Part shown: piece by piece, positions 7,335 through 15,625 of the stretch
Numbering within the stretch: the first letter of the stretch is position 1
Layout: every line of letters begins with the position of its first letter
Assembly (NCBI GenBank): GCA_009781495.1
Contig: WQYA01000012.1
Coordinates: 1 to 41,244 of the forward strand
DNA from: Cystobacterineae bacterium
GTDB taxonomy: Bacteria; Myxococcota; Myxococcia; Myxococcales; Myxococcaceae
Direction: 5' to 3'
Length of the DNA: 41,244 nucleotides
The notes under the pieces: generated by a model
The model's input: the letters and a program-made list of their open reading frames with translations, nothing else
Databases searched by the model: none
Told to the model about the DNA's origin: nothing
Position numbers and translations under genes: made by a program

Positions 7335-9776
7335 TCATTCGTGAATAAAGCGAAAATCCATCAGCATGTAGGTGAGTGTTGCTTCCCATGCATAGAGGGT
7401 GAAAAAGGGGTCTTCTGTAATCTGTCGCTCCGTTGGCAATGCGGCAAAATTGTTATGGGTTGCGTTTGCCTTGTTCAGCTCTAGGGTGCCGTTGCAATTT
7501 ATATGATTGATGGTTTTTTCGGAGAGGGCTTCACGTTCGCTCCAGGCATCCACGAAGAGCCCATAGCTGATATCGACTTCGGGGGAGTTGGGGGAGACGG
7601 TTTCTCCGAGGAGGCGTTTGTGGAGATAGGCCAGGTTTTCGCGGATGGCGCGTTCTCCTGCTGTATCGGCTTCGAGTGGGCCGGAGGGAGAGTTTCGGCG
7701 AAGGGGTTGTGTGTCGAGTTGTACTTTTGTCAAGACGACTCGCTCGTTGGGCGGCTTGCTGAATTCCCAAGCGGGGATGCGGCAGCCCATTTCTTGGGCC
7801 ATAGCTCTTACGACGGCTATCATCATCGTATTTATTTGAGTTAGCCGCAGGGGGTTTTCAGTCGGGTGTAGCCCTCCATAGAGGATGTTATAATCTATCG
7901 TCAGGAAGTCATAGTCTTGAGGTATAGCAACACGAAACGCCCCCCAGTGAGTGCCGAGAGTGGCGCGTATTTTTCGTGCGAGCATTTCAGGGGTGAGCAG
8001 TCGTCCTTCACCCAAGTCGGCGACCAAGTCTTCGGGGAGGTTGGGGTCTTGCGTTGCCCGGAAATAGGGGCTTAGCAAAATTTCCTTAAAGGCCACTTTT
8101 ATATTCATACCCTGTTGAGCCATATGAGAGGCCGCTTCATGGAGGAAAGCGTTTTGGCTTTCCCAGGCAGACAGCATCAACGCATAATTCGGATGCTCTG
8201 TGTCTCTGGGGTATTCCAAGGGTTTTATGCCCGTAACGCCCTCGAAGACGCGCAACACCATGGCATAGGGGAAGCGGATGTCTTCGGCGATATGTTGTGC
8301 CATCCACGGCATGGCTTTGGTGGGGTTCTTCACGGGGAATTCAAAGGCTTCGCCTTGGAAGCCGGCCAAATAATCCGGATTGTTCCACCATGTGGTGAGC
8401 GTGGGCGCATAGCTGGCATTGCGTGAATAATGAAAGCCCGTAAAGGTTGCTGCCAGGGGGTCCATATAATAGTGGCAAACGGCGCAAGCGGGGTTGTTGA
8501 CGGTGGGCCTGTCGGTGGAATTCAGTTGGGTGCTGTTGACGGGGCGCAGAGCGAAGGAGAGGATGCTGGTTGCGAGGAAATTTTTAGAGAGGAATTCGGC
8601 CCGGCCGCGTGAGCGGTTGGTGAGGGTTGTGGTCCAGCGGGCCAAGAAGGCGGGTGTGGACAAGACGCCTGCTCTGGGAACGAGCGTTGCGGTTGCAGCG
8701 CCGCGACGTTGCCACAATTCGGTGGCAGGTTCCCAGTTGTTGATGGGGGTACCGCTGGGAGGGAGTTCATCTCTAAGCCCATAGAGATAGGCCGTATAGG
8801 GGTTAACCACCGTATAGTTGGCGGTGAGGATTTCGGTGAAGGGGCGGTTGTCCCGAGCGATATAGGCGATGAGCGCCAAAGGCTCTTCCCACAGGGAGAT
8901 ATAGGTTTCGGTAGCGAGCGAGTTGTTATAAAGAACGTCAAAATTTGGATAATCCAGACTTCTTGCGAATACGCCGTTTATAGATTCTGTTTGGAAATAA
9001 GTTCTGGAAAACGCCACTTGTCCCCTTTGGGAGAAAATGAAAGCGTCGTTAAAAATTTCTTTGAGACGCACATAGAAAGCCTCCTCTTGAAGCAGGACCT
9101 CTAAGAATTCGTCCAGCCTGTCTGGAAATTGTGCAAGCTGCGCATTCTCTGTCGGCGTGGGGAGACGTCCTGCAATGTTGATGGCGGCTTTGCGAAATGT
9201 TGCCTGAGAATCCAAGCTGCGTACCGTATTGAGTCGCTCGTCCATGCTTGGGGCGACATGTAGACAGGCGGAGGGGAGGAGGGGTTGGGAGGAGGCCTCT
9301 TGCTTGTCCAGTTGGGCGATGAAATTTTGAAGTTGCACATACTCTGGACTGCCCTCTGCATAAATGTTGCCTCCGCCATGTGGAATTTTTCCTGAAATTT
9401 TTGCCAGCAAATAGGAGGCGCCCTCCACCTGCTCTCTGGCCATAGAGGCGATGGTGTTGAGGTTGGCCTGTGCGGCATTGGGATAGGCTTCAGGCAAAAG
9501 GACAAAGCGCGCGTGCGCATCCAAGGCGGCAAGCCCCGAAGTGTTGTGGCAGCCTTGGCAAGTTTTGACGATTAAAGGCGCCCAAACCTCTTGGTGAAAC
9601 TGTTGTCGCTGCGTTTTACAGAAAGCGGCAAGCATTTCTTCCGTGGGGGTTTCAACGCCTTCGCCGACGCCTCTGTCGACGGTTTCGCTACCTCCATAAC
9701 AACCCGTCAAGGCATAGAGCAGACTGACTACACCGGAGAAGTGGTAGATTCGGTGCTTGAAAAACTGCAGATTCAT
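7335..9776 (-). CDS. large dihaem c-type lipoprotein (DUF1592/DUF1588-like), copy B
   Basis: An 813-residue paralogue of the protein at 3359-5758. Lipobox LTGC with Cys26; haem motifs CQGCH at 73-77 and CAVCH in the middle of the protein, again followed by YYMDPLAATFTGF. The conserved C-terminus ends LTYMLMDFRFIHE in both copies. Main differences are an acidic insert after the lipobox, a longer loop before LDYPNFD and an altered penultimate segment. The start matches copy A, and the sequence just upstream is conserved between copies. It is the first gene of a two-gene operon with the downstream DUF1501 gene (ATGA contact). Likely a surface or periplasmic electron-transfer or oxidising protein; divergence from copy A could reflect a different partner or substrate. 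Confidence 0.8.
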   Translation of the reverse strand: MNLQFFKHRIYHFSGVVSLLYALTGCYGGSETVDRGVGEGVETPTEEMLAAFCKTQRQQFHQEVWAPLIVKTCQGCHNTSGLAALDAHARFVLLPEAYPNAAQANLNTIASMAREQVEGASYLLAKISGKIPHGGGNIYAEGSPEYVQLQNFIAQLDKQEASSQPLLPSACLHVAPSMDERLNTVRSLDSQATFRKAAINIAGRLPTPTENAQLAQFPDRLDEFLEVLLQEEAFYVRLKEIFNDAFIFSQRGQVAFSRTYFQTESINGVFARSLDYPNFDVLYNNSLATETYISLWEEPLALIAYIARDNRPFTEILTANYTVVNPYTAYLYGLRDELPPSGTPINNWEPATELWQRRGAATATLVPRAGVLSTPAFLARWTTTLTNRSRGRAEFLSKNFLATSILSFALRPVNSTQLNSTDRPTVNNPACAVCHYYMDPLAATFTGFHYSRNASYAPTLTTWWNNPDYLAGFQGEAFEFPVKNPTKAMPWMAQHIAEDIRFPYAMVLRVFEGVTGIKPLEYPRDTEHPNYALMLSAWESQNAFLHEAASHMAQQGMNIKVAFKEILLSPYFRATQDPNLPEDLVADLGEGRLLTPEMLARKIRATLGTHWGAFRVAIPQDYDFLTIDYNILYGGLHPTENPLRLTQINTMMIAVVRAMAQEMGCRIPAWEFSKPPNERVVLTKVQLDTQPLRRNSPSGPLEADTAGERAIRENLAYLHKRLLGETVSPNSPEVDISYGLFVDAWSEREALSEKTINHINCNGTLELNKANATHNNFAALPTERQITEDPFFTLYAWEATLTYMLMDFRFIHE

Positions 9777-10110
9777 GGGGCGACCCCTATGAATGTTTAC
9801 CTGGCCTCACATTCAACTACGGGTATTGCCATATGCTACCGCATTTAAATGAATGTATGGAATTAGGACGTAGTGTAGGTGATACCTACAGATAACACAA
9901 TGTCGCGAAACATACGGATAAGGCTCCAGTTTCACGGGTGAAGAAGAAAGGTCCAGAGGTGGAATTAAGGCCGTTTAAAAACAGACAAGCTCCTGTTTTT
10001 ATGTTAGAAATAAGGCTATGAATTTAAAAATTTATCCTATAAAGTGTAGGCTAGAGCATACAGATACTTACAGAATCAACAGTTATTGAGGAATGGGACA
10101 GGAGGAGAAA
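9777..10110. other. intergenic region between divergent operons
   Basis: It holds the upstream region of the minus-strand duplicated operon (its first ~55 bases resemble 5759-5815) and the leader of the plus-strand RCC1-like gene. An A/T-rich inverted repeat, TAAAAACAG at 9976-9984 with CTGTTTTTA at 9993-10001, could be a weak bidirectional terminator or operator. No gene is seen. Confidence 0.5.
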
Positions 10111-11763
10111 ATGGGTACAGGAAGAAGAGGCTCAGCCTTAGGGGTGTTGTGGGTTTTGGTTGTTATGTTGGCGGCCTGCCAGGACGAGGGGCAAGACTTT
10201 CTAGTTGGGCCAAAACTTGGTGTGAGTTTAGCGGAGCTTGTTTTCGACTCTGGGGAGGCCGGCGAAAAAAGTTTCAACCTGGTTTCCAACACAGGCTGGA
10301 CGGCGAGTTGCACCAGCGAAGGGAGCTGGTGCCGTGTGGAGCCGAGCTCTGGCAGCGGCAACGCGGTGTTGACGGTGAAGGTACAAAAAAACAGCGGCGA
10401 CACAGAGCGCCGCGCCACTGTGGTGTTCCGGGCAGGGCCTGCCGGAGCAACGGTGGACATCACCCAAGCGCCTCTCCTTCAACCTCGTTTAACCCGTGCA
10501 CAGTTTTCCAATGACTGCACGTCTATGGAGTTATGGGGTGAGCCTGGCATTCAGCCTCCTTTGGTTTATGCGAGCAGCACAGGCGCCATTGACACCTTGT
10601 GTCCTGAAGGCCTGAGTGGAAACAACGCAGGCTTTCGTTGCCCTCTAAGGGCAGAGCATTTTGTGCCCAACACGCATGCCGCCCATTGGACGGTACAAGA
10701 CAACGTTGGAGGCAAGTCCACCTCTCCCGCCTATGCTTTCCAAACCACTTTGACAAACACAGAGTCCTTGTTTCCACTGGAGCATGTGAATCCTGAGGCA
10801 GTTTTAGGCCGCGATGGCATGGTGGGCCGCCAGACGATGACGTCTGCAGTTATAGACATAGGCAGCCCTCACGCCTCGGGGGGCTGTTGGGGTGGAACGG
10901 CTCTGCGTGGGAGCATTGTTGCGGGCTATGAGCACACCTGTGCCTTGCAAAATAACGGTACGGTGCGTTGTTGGGGGATAACAAAGACAGATGGCTATAA
11001 GACATACTATGGTCAGACAGATGTCCCAGCGGGCCTCCGTGCGATAGCGATTGCTGCGGGCCAGTGGCACACCTGTGTCTTGCAAGCCGACGGCAGGGTG
11101 AGGTGTTGGGGGAGGAATGGCTCTGGTCAGGCAACGGTCTCAGAAGACCTCCGTGCGGTAGCGATTGCTGCGGGTGGTTGGCACACCTGTGCTTTGCAGG
11201 TCGACAGCACAGTGAGTTGTTGGGGAAGCGATAACCATGAAGCAACAACTGTCCCAGAGGGCCTCCGTGCGGTAGCGATTGCCGCGGGCGAAAGTCACAC
11301 CTGTGCCTTGCGGGCCAACGGCACGGTAAGTTGTTGGGGATATCATACCTATCAACAGACAGATGACCAAGGAGACCTCGGTGCGATAGCGATTGCTGCG
11401 GGCCAGTGGCACACCTGTGCCTTGCGGGCTGACAGCACGGTGCATTGTTGGGGATATAATGGCTATAGACAAACAGATGTCCCACCGGGTCTCCATGCGG
11501 TAGCGATTGCAGCGGGTGATTCTCACACCTGCGCCTTGCATGCCGACGGCACGGTAAGTTGTTGGGGGTTGGACAGCAATGATCAGAGCACTGTCCCCGT
11601 GGGCCTCAATGATGCAGTAGCCATTGCTGCGGGTGGGCATCACACCTGTGCCTTGCGGGCCGACGGCACGGTGCGTTGTTGGGGGAACAATGGCTATGGC
11701 CAGGCAGACAACAGTTCAGGGGCTGCCGTTCAAACCACTGGCCAGCTTGTTGTTCAGCCATAG
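10111..11763 (+). CDS. BACON-domain, seven-repeat RCC1-like lipoprotein
   Basis: A 550-residue protein with a lipoprotein signal (lipobox LAAC, Cys23). Residues ~35-120 read as a BACON-type beta-sandwich (VSNTGWTASC, WCRVEPSSGSG, VDITQAP). A cysteine-bearing linker domain follows, then seven repeats of about 40 residues from ~270 to the end, each of the form AIAAG-x-x-HTCAL-x-x-x-G-T-V-x-CWG. These are RCC1-like blades; seven make a closed beta-propeller. Each blade has two cysteines (HTC and CWG), suggesting disulphides in an oxidising compartment. AGGAGG five bases before the chosen ATG decides the start over the ATG 18 bases upstream. A strong terminator follows. Probably a surface-exposed binding or adhesion protein; the ligand is unknown. 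The repeats are near-identical at DNA level, so copy number may vary. Confidence 0.85.
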   Translation: MGTGRRGSALGVLWVLVVMLAACQDEGQDFLVGPKLGVSLAELVFDSGEAGEKSFNLVSNTGWTASCTSEGSWCRVEPSSGSGNAVLTVKVQKNSGDTERRATVVFRAGPAGATVDITQAPLLQPRLTRAQFSNDCTSMELWGEPGIQPPLVYASSTGAIDTLCPEGLSGNNAGFRCPLRAEHFVPNTHAAHWTVQDNVGGKSTSPAYAFQTTLTNTESLFPLEHVNPEAVLGRDGMVGRQTMTSAVIDIGSPHASGGCWGGTALRGSIVAGYEHTCALQNNGTVRCWGITKTDGYKTYYGQTDVPAGLRAIAIAAGQWHTCVLQADGRVRCWGRNGSGQATVSEDLRAVAIAAGGWHTCALQVDSTVSCWGSDNHEATTVPEGLRAVAIAAGESHTCALRANGTVSCWGYHTYQQTDDQGDLGAIAIAAGQWHTCALRADSTVHCWGYNGYRQTDVPPGLHAVAIAAGDSHTCALHADGTVSCWGLDSNDQSTVPVGLNDAVAIAAGGHHTCALRADGTVRCWGNNGYGQADNSSGAAVQTTGQLVVQP

Positions 11764-11812
11764 AAACCTTCACCCAATGAGTTTCGTTGAACAACGTTGC
11801 TCCATGAAAAAC

Positions 11813-11854
11813 AAAAACCGGGGACGAGACAGGGGCCTCCTCCCCGGTTTTTTT
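11813..11854 (+). terminator. rho-independent terminator
   Basis: AAAAACCGGGGA (11813-11824) pairs with TCCCCGGTTTTT (11841-11852) and runs into a T tract. It ends the RCC1-like gene; the A tract on the 5' arm would also let it work on the minus strand. Confidence 0.9.
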
Positions 11855-11942
11855 GCCTGCAAGTCACAGTCTCACACAAGCCAGGCGCCGTTTGTCGGGC
11901 GTTTTTCTTTCTTTGTTGTGCATACGCGTTAGGTTGGCGCTC

Positions 11943-12290
11943 ATGGAACAAAGGAAGCACCCGTCTTCAAAGCAGGCCACGCATGGCTTAAGGTTGATGA
12001 GAGGTGGGGGGGAGGCCAGGCCGGCGGAGGAGCTGCGCTCCCGTGACGCTGTAGCGCGTGTACTCATGGAGGCGGGGGCGGATTTGTTGCTTCGCCGCAT
12101 CAGCGTAGAGCGTGCAGAGCATATAGAGCGTTGTGTGGACCGTATTCTGCACTTGTTCGACTTGACAGAAAGCCAGCCTGAGCAACTGGCCAACTTGCAG
12201 ACGCAGTTGGAAGCCTTGGAGTTGTTGATGCAAGAAAGCCGGGGGAGGAAGCAGCCTGTTTTTCGAGAAGAAGGGTGCAGGGAAAAATAA
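11943..12290 (+). CDS. small hypothetical protein, helical
   Basis: A 115-residue protein I do not recognise. It starts MEQRKHPSSKQATHGLRLM and is then strongly helical and charged (ELRSRDAVARVLMEAGADL, ERAEHIERCVDRILHLFDL, LANLQTQLEALELLMQES), with leucine spacing suggesting a helical bundle or coiled coil. No signal peptide or membrane segment from this start. A longer frame opens 30 codons upstream, but that extension overlaps the preceding terminator region and looks non-coding. The ribosome-binding site is weak. The gene is flanked by terminators on both sides and stands alone. Coding character is supported by the ordered composition and the terminator overlapping its stop codon. Confidence 0.55.
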   Translation: MEQRKHPSSKQATHGLRLMRGGGEARPAEELRSRDAVARVLMEAGADLLLRRISVERAEHIERCVDRILHLFDLTESQPEQLANLQTQLEALELLMQESRGRKQPVFREEGCREK

Positions 12291-12320
12291 AGGCAGCCCT
12301 TTTTTGGGGGGCTGCCTTTT
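12289..12320. terminator. bidirectional terminator between convergent genes
   Basis: AAAGGCAGCCC (12289-12299) pairs with GGGCTGCCTTT (12309-12319), followed by T on the plus strand and by a T-rich arm on the minus strand. It overlaps the stop codon of the plus-strand gene and also serves the minus-strand thioredoxin-fold gene ending at 12343. Confidence 0.9.
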
Positions 12321-12342
12321 AAACCTAAGCTTAAACCTAAAC

Positions 12343-13740
12343 CTATGGGTTCGTCTTCGCTCCTGGTTTAGCCGCGGGGGGGTTAGCAGGTTTAGGCTCT
12401 TTAGCCTTAGCCAAAGCGGCATCTATCATTTTTTCAAAGCTGGCTTGAGGCTGTGCTCCTGAAATTTCCTGGCCGTTAATAATAAAAGTGGGCGTACCGT
12501 TGATGGAATATTTTTTTGCAGTGGCCAAGTCGCTGTTCACATATTCGGCATAGGTATTCTTATCCAAGGCCTCCTGGAATTTTTTCACATTCAATTTCAG
12601 TTTTTGGGCATAGGAGGCCAAAGAAGCCGCATCCAAGGCTTTTTGGTTTTCGAAGAGCATGTCATGCATTTCCCAGAATTTGCCTTGTGCATGGGCGGCC
12701 ATGGCGGCTTCGGCTGCTTTTTGGGCATTTTTATGAAAATCCAAGGGGAGGTTTCTGAAGACGAACCTGACTTGGTTGGCATATTTTTTCTCAAGAGCCT
12801 GGAGGGTGGGGACGACTTTGGAGCAGAAGGGGCATTCGAAGTCGGACCAAATGAGCACAGTAACGGGGGCATTTTTGGGGCCTTTGCTGGGAGCATTGTC
12901 CGGGATGGGGATATTGTCTTTGACAACGGCTTTAGGTTTGGGGGCCTCTTCCAAAGCGGACTCTAAAATTTTCTCATAGACTTTGTCTGCGGGCGTGCCT
13001 TGGGTGACGAGTTGTTGTGCTTTGAGAATTTCTTCATCGACGAGAGCCTCCAAATCCTCTTTGGGCCTGGCTCCGGAAACGAAGCGTCCGTTGATAAAGG
13101 AGGCGGGAGTTCCCGAGACGCCCACTTTGGAACCCAGGGCCATATCGGCCTCTATTTGAGCCTTAAAGGTTTCGTTATTCAAGTCGGCCTTAAATTTGGC
13201 CATATCGAGGCCCAGTTGTTTGGCATAATTTTCCAGAGAAGAGGCGTCCAAGGCTTTGGTGTCCTTGAAGAGGAGCTCATGCATTTGCCAATATTTGCCT
13301 TGGGCGCCCGCTGCCAAAGCTGCCATGGCTGCGGGTTTGGCGTCTTTGTGGAAGTTCAGAGGAAATTGTTTCATGACGATGCGGAAGGGTTTTCCTTTTT
13401 CTTTCATTTCCTTATGGAGCTGAGAGAGCGTGCCATCCAGTCTTGAGCAGAAGGGGCACTGGTAGTCCGAGAAGGTAACGACGGTAACGAGCGCATCGGT
13501 GGGGCCCAAGACAGGGGCATTCTCGACGGGGACTTTAAAAGTGGTTTGGGCGGGTTTGGGGAGGGGTCTGGGTTGTCTTACGGGGGGTTTAGGTTTATCC
13601 GCCTCATCAGGTGTTAAGGCAGGTTTTGCTGTTTCTGCGGTTAAGGGACTTGTCTTTTTGCCGAAGGGGTTCAGCATACCGCCTATGGCGAAACCGACGA
13701 CCAATCCGACCACGAAAACGACTACGGCATTTACCTTCAT
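12343..13740 (-). CDS. membrane-anchored tandem DsbA-like thiol oxidoreductase
   Basis: A 465-residue protein with one N-terminal membrane segment (residues ~5-22, rich in V and G), a proline/lysine linker, and two DsbA/thioredoxin_4-like domains. Domain 1 (~70-245) has the active site CPFC at 95-98 (SDYQCPFCSRLD) and the cis-proline segment SGTPASFING. Domain 2 (~280-445) has CPFC at 303-306 (FECPFCSKVV) and NGTPTFIING. The rest aligns internally (FPLNFHKDAK versus LPLDFHKNAQ; GKYWQMHELLF versus GKFWEMHDMLF), so the protein arose by domain duplication. The family oxidises or isomerises disulphides of exported proteins; two active sites in one anchored chain could act in sequence. The C-terminal tail is Lys/Pro/Ala-rich. 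The gene is monocistronic and shares a terminator with its convergent neighbour. Confidence 0.88.
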   Translation of the reverse strand: MKVNAVVVFVVGLVVGFAIGGMLNPFGKKTSPLTAETAKPALTPDEADKPKPPVRQPRPLPKPAQTTFKVPVENAPVLGPTDALVTVVTFSDYQCPFCSRLDGTLSQLHKEMKEKGKPFRIVMKQFPLNFHKDAKPAAMAALAAGAQGKYWQMHELLFKDTKALDASSLENYAKQLGLDMAKFKADLNNETFKAQIEADMALGSKVGVSGTPASFINGRFVSGARPKEDLEALVDEEILKAQQLVTQGTPADKVYEKILESALEEAPKPKAVVKDNIPIPDNAPSKGPKNAPVTVLIWSDFECPFCSKVVPTLQALEKKYANQVRFVFRNLPLDFHKNAQKAAEAAMAAHAQGKFWEMHDMLFENQKALDAASLASYAQKLKLNVKKFQEALDKNTYAEYVNSDLATAKKYSINGTPTFIINGQEISGAQPQASFEKMIDAALAKAKEPKPANPPAAKPGAKTNP

Positions 13741-13948
13741 AAAGTCCTCTGTCCTAAAGTGAATACACGAAATATACAGCCTTTGAATGTGTTGGCCATT
13801 CTGATGGTGTTTTTATTTTCAGGAAAGCCTTCTAGCAAATTGGCAAAAGGCTTGGCAAACCCATTTCCTACGCGTGCGGTTTTAAGCCGGAGCCGAGGTA
13901 GGATGTTTTGAAGCCTAGGGGGGCAGCGTATTTTATAGAGGGGGTGTT

Positions 13949-15163
13949 TCAAAAGGGGAAGGGGGATTTAGGAGGGCCAGCCAAAGGGGAGGGGTGGGTT
14001 GTTCCGAAGACGGCTTCTGTGCTGTCGGACTGTAGGAATTTGACCCAGCCCAGCTCACAGAAGTGCTCAAAGAGGCTGATGGCTTCGACTTCGCGCATGG
14101 GGCTGACGTGGATGATGGCGGAGAGGCTGCGGTTTCCGTCGATGCGCGACAGGAGGTAGCGCTCGGGCGCGGACAGCGACAAGTATTTAATTTGTTCTGC
14201 GGGGACAGCGAGCACAGGCGTACGTTTTTGCTCCAGCCATTTGTCGCGCAATTCGTTGAGGAGTTGGCTTTCGGTGGACTGGGAGAGGGCCAGTGTTTCG
14301 GCCGTAGGCGTACGTGCATGGGCACGTTTGGCAAAGGCAGAGGCTTCGCGCAATTCACCTTCTTTGAGGCAGGATTGGGCTTGTTGGAGGAGGTGTTTGC
14401 TGGAGGAGGCCTCGTCGTCTTCTTCATGGAGGTGGAGGGGGGGCAACTCGTTTTTGTCTTTAGGGGCGAGGACGCCTGCTTGAACCAAGGCATAGACGTG
14501 TTGAAAGAGGAAGAAGTCGGTTGCATGCAGTTGCAAGGCGATTTCGGCGAGGCTGTGGGTTTCTTCTGCCAAGCGAACGATCCGGGAGACCAGGGAGGTT
14601 TTGGACAATATGCCTGAGAATTTTTCTCTGAAGACGCGAAAATGAATGTCCGTAGAAGGCAGCAATTGGCGAATGGTCTCCCATTGTTCTTTACGTTGTT
14701 TGCCTGCGGCATACATTTCGAGCAGAGGTGCTGAGAGTTTGAGTTCGGTTTGGGTGGCTTGTTGCGCTTTTTCGGGGAGGAAAGCGAAGCTGCCGTCTTC
14801 CCAGAGGAAGGTTTCGAAGAGGGTTTCGCGCATTTTGAGGTTGAGCACCGAGAGGACCATTTCTTCGGTGACGGTGCCTGTCATAATGAGGATGCGTCCC
14901 AGGAAGATTTTGGTTTGTTTTTGAGTTTCATAGGCGCGGTGGAATTGCTCTTCGGTGATATAGCCGAGGTTGATGAGGAATTGGCCGAGGAACTCGCGTG
15001 GATCATTCGAGCTTGCGTTGATAATGGTGCCATTTTGCAGGCGTACCTGTTTGCGCACCCAGCCGCGCTCAAGGTTGAGTGTTCCCGAAGCCTTTTGCTT
15101 ACCCAAATAGACAGCCATTTCTTCCATGGGCATTGTCTGCAAATCGCCGAACAAACCTTTCAT
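13949..15163 (-). CDS. DUF4388 (PATAN-like) domain protein
   Basis: A 404-residue soluble protein. Its N-terminus, MKGLFGDLQTMPMEEMAVYL followed by GTLNLERGWVRKQVRLQNG and FLGQFLINLGYITEEQF, is a clear DUF4388 domain, a module common in Myxococcota and other deltaproteobacteria where it accompanies motility, signalling or regulatory systems. A middle segment (residues ~60-150) reads like the GspE/PilB N-terminal-like fold (LGRILIMTGTVTEEMVLSVL). The C-terminal part contains helical repeats resembling tetratricopeptide motifs (ELREASAFAKRAHARTP) and ends with a winged-helix-like stretch (LLSRIDGNRSLSAIIHVSPM). The start was chosen because TGGAG lies seven bases upstream; an in-frame ATG four codons earlier is inside that site. 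No signal peptide. Its regulatory partner is not in the window. Confidence 0.8.
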   Translation of the reverse strand: MKGLFGDLQTMPMEEMAVYLGKQKASGTLNLERGWVRKQVRLQNGTIINASSNDPREFLGQFLINLGYITEEQFHRAYETQKQTKIFLGRILIMTGTVTEEMVLSVLNLKMRETLFETFLWEDGSFAFLPEKAQQATQTELKLSAPLLEMYAAGKQRKEQWETIRQLLPSTDIHFRVFREKFSGILSKTSLVSRIVRLAEETHSLAEIALQLHATDFFLFQHVYALVQAGVLAPKDKNELPPLHLHEEDDEASSSKHLLQQAQSCLKEGELREASAFAKRAHARTPTAETLALSQSTESQLLNELRDKWLEQKRTPVLAVPAEQIKYLSLSAPERYLLSRIDGNRSLSAIIHVSPMREVEAISLFEHFCELGWVKFLQSDSTEAVFGTTHPSPLAGPPKSPFPF

Positions 15164-15625
15164 TTTGTGCTCCAAATGTCGAAAGTGTTCTTGGGTTGAC
15201 TTAATGCATAACCCCCAAAATCCTCATGGGCTGGAGTTTTGTGTTGCTGTGCTGTTTTGTTTTTTCGTATTTTCCCCCTTTAAAGGGTGACTCTTCTAAT
15301 GTGCAATGAATCCTTTGTAAACAGTTCCTTGACATTCTAAGCGATTTTGGGGTCAGTTCCAATACATAAGCTTAGAGTGTGGTTTTAATAACGCGAGTTA
15401 ACAGTCTTTGAGGCATGGAGGAGCCGTCCCTAAAAAGCATTGGGGTGAAGCGGGCAGGAAAAGGCGGGCTAAGGGGCTAGAGTTGCTTGCATAGGGGGGT
15501 CTGTTTTTTCTAATAAGCAAGGGAGGGGCGAGGGTCCATCGGTTTCAGTTTCGCGTAGTTTTATTGCATTTTCATGGCTTTATTGGTTTTTTTCAGGGGC
15601 ATATTTTTGGGAAGGCAGGCCTATT
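15164..15625. other. long intergenic region between divergent genes
   Basis: About 460 bases separate the minus-strand DUF4388 gene from the plus-strand tyrA gene. A perfect TTGACA lies at 15329-15334, but no convincing -10 follows at 16-18 bases. No conserved ORF, tRNA or strong hairpin is visible. It presumably holds both promoters. Confidence 0.5.

Larger units (their letters stand above)
1971..9830 (-). repeat. tandem duplication of dihaem-lipoprotein/DUF1501 unit
   Basis: Two head-to-tail copies of a ~3.8-kb unit: about 1971-5830 (copy A) and 5959-9830 (copy B). Both genes, their ATGA junction and the sequence upstream of the first gene recur; GAATGTTTACCTG follows each first gene's start on the plus strand (5771 and 9791). 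The copies have diverged by many substitutions and small indels, so the duplication is not recent, but gene order, motifs and termini are kept. Confidence 0.85.

Noticed and set aside
10919-11700. Regular ~120-base repeats resembling a CRISPR array or satellite
   Set aside because: They keep reading frame and code RCC1-like blades; there are no unique spacers and no cas genes.
15329-15334. Perfect TTGACA as a tyrA promoter
   Set aside because: No -10-like hexamer at 16-18 bases spacing, and it lies almost 300 bases before the gene.
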